Assembly: GCF_032118995.1 (NCBI RefSeq)
Contig: NC_092660.1
Span: forward strand, 18,214,501-18,278,500
Origin: Asterias amurensis
Taxonomy: Eukaryota; Echinodermata; Asteroidea; Forcipulatida; Asteriidae
Length of the DNA stretch: 64,000 nucleotides
Reading direction: 5' to 3'
Shown: positions 45,987-57,200 of the stretch, one piece after another
Layout: every line of letters starts with the position of its first letter
Position numbering within the stretch: position 1 is the stretch's first letter
Notes under the pieces: model-generated
What the model saw: the letters and a program-made list of their open reading frames with translations, nothing else
What the model was told of the DNA's origin: nothing
The model's database searches: none
Program-made: the position numbers and the translations under genes

Positions 45987-46447
45987 CCACTAGAGGGCAG
46001 CAGACCTACCAGGTAAGGGTGCACAACTCCTATACCAAACAATGGTAAATGCTAAAAATTCAAAAATTCTCAAAAAATATTTAGAAGTCTCTCAGCCTCT
46101 TGAAAACTAAATCAGATACATTGTCAGACACTAAACTTCAGATTTCTTCTCAATTTTTTTGTAGGTCAGCATTTTGAAATTTTTGCTAATTACCCTAGAA
46201 GAAACACTCCCAAAACCTCATGCACACCGCTTGTTATCCTTGGGGAACTCGTGTCCAGTACGTCCTGTTCCAGAACAGTGCGGTTTATGCTGGCATTGTG
46301 TTATGAAAAACAAAATACAGTTTGGCTAAATCAAAATACAAATCAAAAACACGCAAAACACATGGTATTTGCTGTCAGTGACCGTCACTCATGCTTCTCC
46401 TATTCCTAAGTTGTTGACATTACCTGGTGAAGAGCGCCCTCTCTTGG
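45987..46447. promoter_or_regulatory. Two CTCF-like motifs between the BBOX-like copies
   Basis: ccactagagggcag (45987-46000, plus) fits all 14 positions of the vertebrate CTCF core. The reverse complement of 46434-46447 fits 12 of 14. The two face each other. Occupancy is unknown. Confidence 0.3.
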
Positions 46448-46596
46448 TGAATGGCAGATAGTGTAAAGTTCCATTAGCTCTGTGTGTAGGCTACCCGGAG
46501 GAACCCCCTTCTACTTCCCGCCTACCTTCTTAGCTTTAGCAGGTTTATGCAACTTTGATGTTCTACCTAACAATGTTTTTTTTTAGATAGCTTGTT

Positions 46597-46987
46597 TTAA
46601 AGGCACACGTTGCCTTGGATCGGACGAGTTGGTCCTTGAAAAGCGTTCATAACCGTTTGTTATAAAATGCATATGATTAGAAAGATATCTTAAAAGTAGA
46701 ATATAATGATCCACACAAGTATCACTCGAAATTGCGTGGTTTTCCTTTTACCTCGTCGACTAACACGGTCGGCCATTTATGGGAGTCAAAATGTTGACTC
46801 CCATAAATGGCCGATCGTGTTAGTTCGCAAAGTAAAAGGAAAACCGCGCAATTTCGAGGCAAATTTGTGTGGAACATTGTATTCTACCTTTAAAACATCT
46901 TTCTATACCATATGCATTTTATAACAAACGGTTACAAACGCTTTTCAAAGACCAAATCGACCGATCCAAGGCAACGTGTTCCTTTAA
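46597..46987 (+). mobile_element. TT-2 long palindromic element
   Basis: Full length with TTAA at both ends and an intact central palindrome. Confidence 0.8.
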
Positions 46988-47339
46988 TAGTGGGCCTAAA
47001 ATTATTCCTTGTTAATATAAGTATATTCAGTTTTTTTTGCGGTATTTACTTGAATTTTTAATGAAATTTTTTAGCCAATGGAAGCTTGTATCTGTTATGG
47101 TGCAGACAAATAAAATACTTTATTATCTCATCGTATGCCATTGATCTCCAAATCTATATCATTTAATAAGCTTGGGTCAACCTCCTCCCCAAATGCGCTG
47201 CGCGATCCGCCAATCCACCCGCACTAGTGTTACCATACTTTGGGAATAATGATTCGCTGAATTACAAACAAAGTGCAGACCAATGAGAACGGTTTTTGTC
47301 CCGCTCGACAAGCAGGGTATAATACTTGGGGCTTGCAAC

Positions 47340-47461
47340 CAGGGTCCAATTTCATGGCTCCGATTACCACGGAATTCTGCGCATACGTTTCATATTGTGT
47401 GTTACAAGGGTTCCGTAAGCGCATAATTCTGTGGTTAGCAGAGCCATGAAATTGGGCCCTA
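47340..47461. mobile_element. GGGCCCAATTTCAT-type element, short
   Basis: gggtccaatttcatggctcc and agccatgaaattgggccct enclose inverted ccacggaattctgcgc and gcgcataattctgtgg. Confidence 0.7.
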
Positions 47462-47588
47462 GAACTGTTTTGTACATACCATGGAGGTAGAAACATATAG
47501 AGCTCAAGCACGTTCGGAAACCATGCGGAAACGGATAAGTTCTACAGAGTTTCTTACTTTATTACGCTGCCTTTAGTTTACCAAAAAG

Positions 47589-47780
47589 GTATTTATGAAT
47601 GGGAATAAAAGGGTAGCTACTAGTTCATTCACGGCCGTTTAAAACCTCAGGGGTCGAATTGCCGTGTGAAAAAGGCCCTCGCCTTCGGTTTGGGCCTTTA
47701 CCACACGGCAATTCAACCCTGCCGGTTTTTAAACGACCGTGAAACAACTAGTCGCTACCCTTTTATTCCGTTATTTATGA
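47589..47780. mobile_element. Palindromic element with about 80-bp arms
   Basis: tatttatgaatgggaataaa at the left mirrors ttttattccgttatttatga at the right. The arms meet around ggccctcgccttcggtttgg. A fragment of the left arm recurs near 39270. Confidence 0.7.
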
Positions 47781-47802
47781 CCAACGTCGGTTCAATGCCG
47801 GC

Positions 47803-48075
47803 ATGGTGCACCGCTACACAACCAGTATTGATCCAGAAAAAAGTTTTATATACAATTTTGCCAAATTAATTCTGTGCAGCTACAAAACCAGTATTGGACC
47901 AGAAAAGGTTTCCCGTACCATTTTGCCCAAAATAAAGGTATTGACCCAGAATATTTTTATGCCATTTTGTTGCCAAGTGTGTCAAAGTGTGCAGCTACAC
48001 AACTAGTATTCGCCGAAACAGAGGTTTTCTACCATTTTGCCAAAATGGTGTGCCGCTACAAAACCAGTATACAAG
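47803..48075 (+). repeat. Diverged direct repeats, GCTACAAAACCAGTATT units
   Basis: Near-copies of gctacacaaccagtattg followed by aaaggttttctaccattttg occur about four times, with variable spacing. Confidence 0.55.
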
Positions 48076-48079
48076 ATGA

Positions 48080-48250
48080 CGTTTTTGTCCTTGTGCCCTT
48101 TTGTGCCTTTGTTAATTTTATTGTCTGGATCGCCTTTAGATAGTGATTATTTTCGCTTTTTGGTTATCCGCAGGCTTGGTCTCTGTGTAGTCTTACTTTT
48201 TATTGGCTAATCTTTGTATGTACTGTTTGCCTGGAAATAAATAAATAAAT
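48080..48250 (+). mobile_element. Probable LINE 3' end
   Basis: A T-rich segment ends tttgcctggaaataaataaa with short AAAT tail repeats, the usual end of a 5'-truncated non-LTR retrotransposon. Confidence 0.4.
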
Positions 48251-49153
48251 GTCAGAAAGTAAACCTTTCATTATCAGACGAAAGTTCATCCAGTATTTTA
48301 ACCTGCAGTTTTTCATTAGTCTCATTAACGGCAAACAATTCACCAACCAAAAGACCCATTGTTATGCACAACATTGTTAATTACCTGACGTTTCGACCCT
48401 TGCAGAATTCTTCTCAAACTCAACAAACATGAACAGCTAAGTGTAACGTAAGCAGGCGTTTCCATTCGATTTCAAAATTCCTGTGTCATCTAGCTGATTT
48501 GTAATTTGATTTACGATAGTTGCAGTTTTGCACAATATATTAAAATGTGCCTGGAGGTTAAATAATTGATAAGGAAAAAAGAAGCAAATTATATAAAAGG
48601 AATAACATGCAGGTTTGTTTACCTGGCGGTATCGGCAATTTTTAGAAACCGAATACTGTTAATGTATTTTTATTTCGTGCTAATTCTATACCTCCATTAT
48701 TATTATTTTTATTGGTTTTTACATAAAATTTTTAATAAGTTTTTTAAATTAACTTATTTTTTACCGCAGTATTCTTCATTTATTTTTTGTTTTATATCAT
48801 GGACAATAATACACTTTATTTTAAAGTACTTTTTGTTATTGCAAAGTACTTTCATATAAGTTTAATTTATTTGGTATATTGATTGCATTTTTTAATCTTT
48901 TAATCTATTTTTATTTTATCCTGATACGATGGCGACACTCCTCATCGCATAAGTTAAAAGAACTGTACAGAATCGTGAAGTTTTTTTGCTTTGAAACAGT
49001 TGCTGGCAGTGTTAGCCAGCAAACATGTATTGGCCCGATACTGCGAGTACCGTTTTAGTACAGCGTGTTGTATTGGCCCGTTATACTGGTTGCGTGTTGG
49101 CTCATTTACAATATTTGCACATTCAGTACATTTACCATAACCCACCCAGTACA

Positions 49154-49314
49154 GGGGTGGATTTCACAAAGGTAGTCCTAACTTAGGACTAGTCCTAGGC
49201 AATGCTAAGAGATAGCACTGGTCCTAAGTTAGGACCAGTAACTCATCCTAACTTAGGACTGGTCCTATCTCTTAGCATTGCCTAGGACTACCTTTGTGGA
49301 ATGCACCCCAGGCC
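49154..49314. mobile_element. CCTAAGTTAGGAC-type element
   Basis: ggggtggatttcacaaaggt and cctttgtggaatgcacccc as ends, with inner inverted aatgctaagagata and tatctcttagcatt. Confidence 0.7.
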
Positions 49315-49359
49315 CCTTACGTTATGCCGATGCTGGCCCTTCTCGGGCCATCGGTAAAA

Positions 49360-49765
49360 TCAAAGTCTTATATAGCGCACGTATCTACCAAACAGGTACT
49401 CAAGCAATGAGTATATATATACAAACTTTCAGAAAGATAGGTATTGCAGTGATGAATGTTGAGACCAAATTAGTTAGCACCTTATAAGGGTTTACAAGGT
49501 GCTACGGCGCATACAGCAGCCACAACCAGGAAACACCGGGGCGAACCCCTTCTCTTTTCGATAAGCGCACTGGGTTCTTTTACATGCGTTATACAACACA
49601 TGGGTCAACGGCTTAACGTCCCATCCGAAGGACAAAGCAATGGTTAAGTGCCTTGCTTAAGAACACAAGTGTCACAGCTGGGGATTCGAACCCACACTCT
49701 GCTGATCAGAAACACCAGAGTTTGAATTCGGTGCTCTTAACCGCTCGGCCACGACACTTCCAGTA
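49360..49765 (-). mobile_element. tRNA-Leu-derived SINE
   Basis: On the minus strand gtcgtggccgagcggttaag and gggttcgaatccc are A-box and B-box of a class II (Leu/Ser-like) tRNA head. A body with gcaaggcacttaaccattgc follows. The acceptor stem no longer pairs well, so this is not a functional tRNA gene. Confidence 0.7.
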
Positions 49766-49779
49766 TGTCACTATTGGCC

Positions 49780-49995
49780 CAGAATTGGCCCAGAATTGGC
49801 CCGTTATCTGGCCAGATATAGCTCACTGCTGGCAGAAGGTTGGCCCAATGCTCTTTGCACATTGGCATTTATCACGTGACCCAGTACAGGCCCGATAACG
49901 CTCGTGTCGATGCTGGCACTTATGTATCGGGCCATTAGCATGCCACTATTGGCCCAGAATTGGCCAGCTTAAGGCCAAATAATGGCCACAGCTGG
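49780..49995 (+). repeat. TTGGCCC-rich short repeats
   Basis: ttggcccagaattggcc occurs three times, with related ctggcagaaggtt and gcccgataacg words. A similar patch lies at 49008-49090. Confidence 0.55.
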
Positions 49996-50526
49996 CAGAA
50001 GGTTAAATCGACTTGGTGAGATAATTTATGTCAGCAAGTCGACTTATTATTGTATTAAAAACGACGTGTTAGATATTCTAAGTCGACTTGATGAGATAAT
50101 TTATGTCGGTAACTCGATATGTGGGATGGCACTCATGGAGCTCCGTAGAAATGTACAAAGGGTTATTAAGTCAACATAATAATTATTTGGAAGCAAACGC
50201 TACACTCCAACCCCAGTGTACTTGCTAAATAATTTTTACCCTTGACTTTGAGTCAAATTTTTATCCTTGACTTTGAGTCAAACTATTAGGCCTACATCCT
50301 GTCATGTTAAATATTTGGCATTAATGTGACTTAAAAGATTTGTTTTCTCGGAAACTATAGTATACGTCACTGAGTGTGTCTGTCTATAATGTCATTTTTA
50401 TCTGTCTGTGTATTGTTACACAATTTTTAGTGTTATTTGTCTGTACTGATAAATCAAGGCCAGTTTTAATTTCCCCAGTGTGGGATAACAAAGTTATTAT
50501 CTTATCACATCCTAGATTATCTTAGA

Positions 50527-50920
50527 TTAAAGGAACACATTGCCTTGGGTCAGATGAGTTGGTCTATAAAAAGCGTTTGTAACCGTTTGTTATAAAATGC
50601 ATATGGTTGGAAAGATGTTTTAAAATTAGAATACAATGATCCACACAAGTTTGCCTCGAAATTGCGTGGTTTCCCTTTTAATTTGCGAACTAACACGGTC
50701 GGTCATTTATGGGAGTCAAAAATTTGACTCCAATTAATGGCCGACCGTGTTTGTCGACGAGGTAAAAGGAAAACCACGCAATTTTGAGTGATACTAATGT
50801 GTGGATAATTATATTCTACTTTTAAAATACATATCTAACCCTATGCATTTCATAACAAACGGTTTCAAACACTTTCCATTGAGACCAACTCGTCCGATCC
50901 AAGGCAACGTGTTCCTTTAA
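50527..50920 (+). mobile_element. TT-2 element abutting TT-4
   Basis: Full length. Its right TTAA at 50917-50920 is also the left TTAA of TT-4. Confidence 0.8.
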
Positions 50921-51492
50921 AGTCACCTGGAAATAGATTTGTTTTTCTTTCAAACATATGCTTACGAACAATAACACAATTTTTTTAGTAATTGTTTGTC
51001 ACGATTTATATGTTTAAAAAAAATATAAAGTTGTTTTTGGGGGCTGACTCCGCCTACCCCTTATGTGACGTCAATCGAGGCATACTTTGCCTGCAATGCA
51101 TATAGTAAACACACGTGCAAAGTACATGTACGTCCAAGTCGTGAGTTGGTACATTTCATAAAGTGTTTTTCTGCATTCAGCAGCAATACATCTGGTCGGC
51201 ATTGCCGGAAAAAAACAAATTTTGTTTTTGAAACGTACAAACTCACGACTTGGTCCGTACATGTACTTTGCAATATTGTGTTTACTCTACGCATTACAGG
51301 CAAAGTCTGCCTCGATTGACGTCACGAACAGCGCCCTCTCGGGTCGGGGTCTACTCTTAAATTTGTAAATAACATAAGAACTGATTTTTTTAAAACCTTA
51401 GTTTACTGTTTATTCACATTCTACTCATCAAAACACATATATTAGTGACAAAAGCTTTATTTTGAAAAAATACCACTTCCCGGTGGCTTTAA
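50917..51492 (+). mobile_element. TT-4 inverted-repeat element
   Basis: Second copy of the family at 10158-10740, very similar along its length. TTAA at both ends, and a TGACGTCA in each inner arm. Confidence 0.75.
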
Positions 51493-51643
51493 GGAACTAC
51501 ATATAGATAAGTGGGTTGGTAAAAACGAAGCTGATGTATTGTTTTTGCCTCTTTCTATAAAGGGGTTTTGATACCTTTGTTTTTTGGCCATAACATGAAT
51601 CCCTACTACACTGTGAATGAAGATGTATGTACAATAATATACC

Positions 51644-51967
51644 AGGGGTGGATTTCACAAAGAGTTAGGACTAGTCTTATCTCGAGTTAGGACCAGTTAC
51701 TCGTCCTAACTTAGGAGTATCCATGCAATTTGTATATCTCCTAGGACTAGTCCTAAGTTAGGACTAGTCCTAACTCTTTGTGAAATCGACCCCAGGGGTG
51801 GATTTCACAAAGGTAGTCCTAACTTAGGACTAGTCCTAGGCAATGCTTAGAGATAGGACCAGTCCTAAGTTAGGATGAGTTACTGGTCCTAACTTAGGAC
51901 CAGTCCTATCTCTTAGCATTGCTTAGGACTAGTCCTAAGTTAGAACTACCTTTGTGAAATCCACTCC
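51644..51967. mobile_element. Two CCTAAGTTAGGAC-type elements in tandem
   Basis: The first ends ctttgtgaaatcgacccc at about 51794 and the second starts at once with ggggtggatttcacaaagg. The subtypes differ: the core of the first resembles 14759-14963, that of the second 49154-49314. Confidence 0.75.
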
Positions 51968-52780
51968 TGTTATATCAGTTTCAGCTTCATTAGTTGTCAA
52001 GTTGTTGTTTTTTTGAAAAAGGAAAATCACAGAGTGATTGTTTCAGGAGAGTCGCGTATAGTATTATTTTGTTAGCAGTACTACGTTGTACATTCTTAAA
52101 TAATTTTCGGGGGGGGGGGGCACCGAATCTCCGAGGGACAACCTCCTAGCTGCAACCCCGTCCCGTATTACTCGGCGCCCTCTTCAGTTGAAACCAGTTC
52201 ATGTGTTCCTGCGCACCGACACACAAAAGAAGAGTGCCTTTAATTTCCGCACTTCTGCGTTTTCACTGCGTACGCAGCGTGCGGACCCGTTATCAAAGTC
52301 CACAGTGCGTATGAAGCGAAGTGCGTAACCGGATTGCGCATTATTATAATGCGTAGGTATACAGAAAAAAATGGAATGAGGTCTTGCACACTATCGGATG
52401 CGTAGTCGGACGGTACAATAAGTCAGAGAATGATGGCTAGAAATTGATCAGAAAAGATGACTAGACAAACGTGCGCCTTCTTTTTAGGATACCGAGTTTT
52501 GTAAAAAGGGAAGTGACGTCATGAAAAGATAATTGGAAAATCTGAGATATTTTTTTTGGACGGAAGGCAATAATAATGTGACAAATAACTAATGCAAAGA
52601 TCCTTTCACTGCACGAATGTATGAACGCAAACTGACGCACGTGAACGCACATTAAATGCGTATCTATTTTTTTTTCTGGATGAAACGGACGTTAAAATAC
52701 CTACTCACGCTTGGAGAAAAGATATGGGCTGACGGAAATGCACTGAAACTACCTCACTTCTTACCTTAAAAACAGAAGTC

Positions 52781-53690
52781 AGCCTGTAGTTATTGGAAGC
52801 TCTAAATCTCATATTTATTCATCCACCCATGGTGTTCCTCAGGGCTCTGTCATAGGCCCTTTGGCATTCACTTTGTATTCAGCACCACTGCAGGAAATTA
52901 TTTTTTTATCACAACTTGAAATGTATGATGTATGCAGATGATACTCAAGTTTATGAATTCATTGAAGATGGTGAACAATATGATGCGGTTCAAAAACTAC
53001 AGGCTTGTGTTTTAGATATAATATATTGGTCTGTTCAGAATGATCTCAAACTTAAAGGAACATGTTGCCTTGGATCGGACGAATTGGTCTATAAAAAGCG
53101 TTTGAAACCGTTTGTTATGAAATGCATTCTACTTTTACAACATCTTTCTACCCATATGCATTTTATAACAAACGGTTACAGAACGCTTTTCAAAGACCAA
53201 CTCGACCGATCCAATGCAACGTGTTACTTTAATGCAGATAAAACCGAGGTTCTTCACTTTACCAGTAAATTCAGACAGAGTCATCAACTTGAGTCTTTCA
53301 TCCTTGAGGAACTCATCCAAAAATATCACCCAGTTCCTAATCTCCGCTCTAAATCTAGGTCTCTCTTAGTATGTCCCTCGACTTTTACTAAATTTTATGG
53401 GGCCAGAGCTTTTGCAGCAGCAGCAGCAGAATTATGGAATAGTCTTCCGGACACCATAAAACAAGCTCAAACAGTGAATTTATTTAAGACAAAGTTAAAA
53501 ACACATTTATTTTTGCATTAGCCTTCAGAATACTTCTTTCTATATCAACTTAATTTTGCTTTTGTATTTACTTCACATCTCTATTAACTTTTACTTCTCT
53601 TTTGTTTTCATCTCAAAGCGCATATATAGGGACTTCTCTGTGATTGTGATATGCGCACTACAAAAATTGTTCATTATTATCATTACTCGC
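52781..53690 (+). mobile_element. Truncated non-LTR retrotransposon (LINE) reverse transcriptase, interrupted
   Basis: The translation shows HGVPQGSVIGPLAFTLY, then, after a 1-nt frame slip in a T run near 52905, MMYADDTQVYEF (the YADD catalytic motif) and LQACVLDIIYWSVQNDLKL. A TT-2 element (53052-53232) follows, then NADKTEVLHF, an internal deletion, and the C-terminal FAAAAAELWNSLPDTIKQ and LKTHLFLH. The tail gcgcactacaaaaattgttc resembles CR1/jockey-type LINE ends. 5' truncated and inactive. Confidence 0.8.
53052..53232 (+). mobile_element. TT-2 element, internally deleted, inside the LINE
   Basis: Both outer termini are present with TTAA on each side, but the central about 210 bp are gone. 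Removing it with one TTAA rejoins the reverse transcriptase codons ...LKL and NADKTE... exactly. Confidence 0.8.
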
Positions 53691-53935
53691 ACTGTGTGCG
53701 TGCACCCAGTCACATCTAAAAGTGCGTGTGTCGTCCTGACGGGGTGGGGTGCGTGCGTACCGTCCTGACGGACTGCGTATGCGGACTGCGTATGTGCGAC
53801 TGTGTATCATCCTTACAGTGTTGATCCGTGGATAGTTGAAGTCACTGTATGCTCTATGCATTGTTGTGTGCACGGTTCACAGCTCCACGGTGCATCTGTA
53901 GAGAACACTCTTTTTAACGACTCACAGTTGCAACA

Positions 53936-54202
53936 ATGAGCCTGAACATACCAGTTGGAATTTCTCTGCGGTCCCACCGCTCTGCTTCGGCTGCTTGGTG
54001 GGCTAATCACAGCTATCACCGAGTATGGCAACGCAAGGCGCTCTTGACTGATGGGTACAAGCACCGGGGCTTCTCGTCGGTTTCTTCAGGCCGGTCTTGG
54101 GCCTTTCTTGCACCACCAACTCGTCCAAGAAACCCGTTTGAAGTACGTCAGGCTAAGCCTTGGGTTAACGGCTTCTTGTCTTCATACGCTGTTCAAAACA
54201 AG
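53936..54202 (+). CDS. Copy B exon 1 (presequence-like)
   Basis: 89 codons, phase 0, donor GTATAA. Many Arg/Ser/His and very few acidic residues, with SVSSGRSWAFLAPP. Exon 2 has no suitable Met, so translation must start here. Confidence 0.85.
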
Positions 54203-57200
54203 GTATAATAGATTAGATTAGATTATAATTATTTATTCAACCAACGTGAAAGAGTTAAAAACCAAAAACATCGGAAATTGTAGTGTACCTCGAGTACCTA
54301 CTTGTTCTACAACGTTGTCATGGATACAAACAGGCTCGTTGGTGTTCTTATGTTTCCTAAGCCCACAATCAACTCATTGGTTTTGTCTACATTTAATATA
54401 AATTGTTTTCCTCGCACCATTTAACAACGGAAGTAATCTGAGCACGATAAGCACTTTCATCGTCATTTTGAATAAAACCAATTATAGTTGTACCATCTGC
54501 AAACTTAACGACAAGCGAATTGGGGTTGGTTGCGTTACAATCATGAGTATACAATGAATATAAAAGTGGTGACGGGAATGTTTAGACTTGTAGGCGACTT
54601 ATAGCGTGAATCTATAAGTTTTGGGTTAGTGCTGTATTAAATATTTCATTATAACAATGACTGAATTGTTGAAAAAATAAAACAATAGCAAACTCTCTTA
54701 ATGTCCACTGGCTACTAAAACAGTTTTTTTGTGAAGCCATTACACAATCATGACTACCATATAAACTGATACTCTTGTGTACGCATCCCTGCATGGCCAA
54801 TAGGTTATTTAAAATGGTGTTCCACATGGTTCTGTTTGGGTCCGTCTTACGCTTGTTATTAGGGAGCTTTCATTTCGGGACGGTAGGGCATACAGGACGG
54901 AAGGTAACATAACGCGGTGGTCTGGATGCTCACGCTCCCGCTCACGTCCCAAACTACGATACAACCTGGGAAGCGGCAGCCAGGGGATCACCTAAAAGGG
55001 GTTGTGATTAAACGTCAAGTAGTTAACCACAAGGGAAACTGCAGTTTTAAGTAGGATTTGAAACTTTGCATGGTTGAAGTTAAAAAGAGGTGCATGCGGT
55101 AACACCATGTGAATATCTCTGTTTGAGTAGTGTTGTTTCTGAAAAGAACCGATGGTTAACGACTAAAGGTTTCAATCAGTAAGCTCTGATTGTCTTCAGG
55201 GGAAGCTCAAGATGATTTAGTTTTGAAAATAGTTTTTGGTTTCCTGTTCTCGTTACAGGTCGCAGCCTTGTCTAAAGATGACACCCGTGGCGTCGTAGCG
55301 GTAACCTGGTCCGACGGTGAGAAACAAGACTATCCGTTTATCTGGCTCCGGGACAACTGTTTCTGCAGCCAGTGCTACCACTCCGAATCACAGTGCCGTC
55401 TCTCATTCAGCGATCTCGATATAACCGCCTGCCCGGAATCGGTCGAAACCATCGATGGTGGAGACACTGTGCGGATAACGTGGAACCAACACCACCATAC
55501 GGATCTTAACTCCGTATGGCTCCGTACGTTCCGATTCGACGAGGAACCGTTGGATGATATCAGCTCGCCCGTTCAGAAGCTATGGAGCGCCGAAGTGGCG
55601 ACTACTTTACCGGTGTTTGAATTTGACGAGGTCCTCACTGATGACACAGTTTTGTTTGAGTTCCTGAAGGCGTTCAATGAAGTGGGCATAGCTAAGGTAA
55701 ATGGGGTCCCGACGAAGACGAAACAAATTCCAGTCCTTGCCAAAAGAGTTGGACCGATGGTGGACACAAGCTTCGGGTAGGTTTTACATTCTAACGTCAG
55801 TTAATAATGTGCACACCGGGTTTTGACTTGGGTTTCCAAAAACTAAGTTTAAACTGTATTTCTTAACTACCCAAAATACAGAGTTTTGCAACCGGTTTGT
55901 GGATCTAGTTTGTGGGGTACTGATACTATTGTTGTGTAATAATTCCCTTGTGGGGTGTTTTACACAATTGAACAATATTGACCCCACAAGGAAATTATTA
56001 CACAACAATAGTATCAGTACGCTCACCCACGTAAGCTCACGAAACTCATCTCTTCCTCGTGGTCTTAATGCCCATTTGCCTATTGTAGAAATCCAAATCT
56101 GCTCCAAATTCCACACGTAGGTTGAGGGCGCTCTTGCCCCTTCCTTAACAGAGGATGCTTGATGTCTTTCGTCTCCGTTACCTATCTCAATATTGGGGAT
56201 ATACATGGGTTCCTGGGTAGAAGTTGATTGTGTATGAAAAAAGCATTTTGAGCGCCTGGGTTGCCCATGTTGTAAATGTCATTTGCTCAGAGACCAGCTG
56301 CCGTTTTACGAAACGCTAGGATTAATCTTATCTCGAGTTAGAACGAGTAACTCGTTTTAACTTTAAGGATGGGTTCAATACGTCCTAAAGTCTAAGAATA
56401 TAGAAATGATCTCGTCCTTTAAGTCCTAAGATTAAATCTTAAGTTGGGTAAAGTTTGGTGAAGTCGACGGCAGGGCAAAAAATGTATGGACATTTATATT
56501 GCGCAGTGACCTATATAAACATACTCTACTGCGCTTTACAAGGAATTAAACAAAATGCAGAAAAAAACCAACAAATACACAAACAGAGCAAGAATGAATT
56601 AAACGGGTGAAGTAAACAAATTTGTGTTTTTAAACTTAGATTTATATACACTAAGTGAAGAATTCAAGGTGGGAGATTATTCCAAAGATTTGGAGCGGCG
56701 TATAAAACATGCCCGATCACCCTAAGTAACCCTAGATTTCCGAAGAACTCCTGAGACGGTTGGTTGATTGAGACTAAGAGAGTACAGAGGGATTTCATGG
56801 TTGTGATTTCTTGAATGTACGTTGGTTCCAAACCTTGCATGGCTTTGTTGTTACTTTATTAGGATGGTTCAACCTCTGAAACAAGGCGGTTACCAAGAGG
56901 AGAATCTTGACCCCGAGCGTGTCCTCTCCTACACCAACCTCGGGCTGCAGCTTCACACGGATATGAGCTGTCTCAGTGAACCGCCAGCCGTACGTACATG
57001 ACGTATTGAGATTTTGTTTGATTATTGTTTTGAATGCGAGATTGCATAAAACCACTAGATGGCCCCTTCAAACTGATTTGGACACACACAAAAAACCGGT
57101 TTTCTAGTTTGAAACAAACAAAACCTCGCTCGATTTCACCACTAATAATAATATGAAGCATTTATAGCGCTCTACGGAGAACAGAGCGCTTAACATGAGA

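Larger units (their letters stand above)
45215..53935. other. Spacer between BBOX-like copies A and B
   Basis: About 8.7 kb with no host exon recognised. It is made largely of TT-2, TT-3 and TT-4 elements, a palindromic element (47589-47780), TTGGCCC repeats, a SINE, CCTAAGTTAGGAC elements, and a broken LINE at 52781-53690. Confidence 0.6.

Noticed and set aside
49683-49765. Functional tRNA-Leu gene on the minus strand
   Set aside because: A and B boxes are present but the acceptor stem does not pair, and a SINE body follows.
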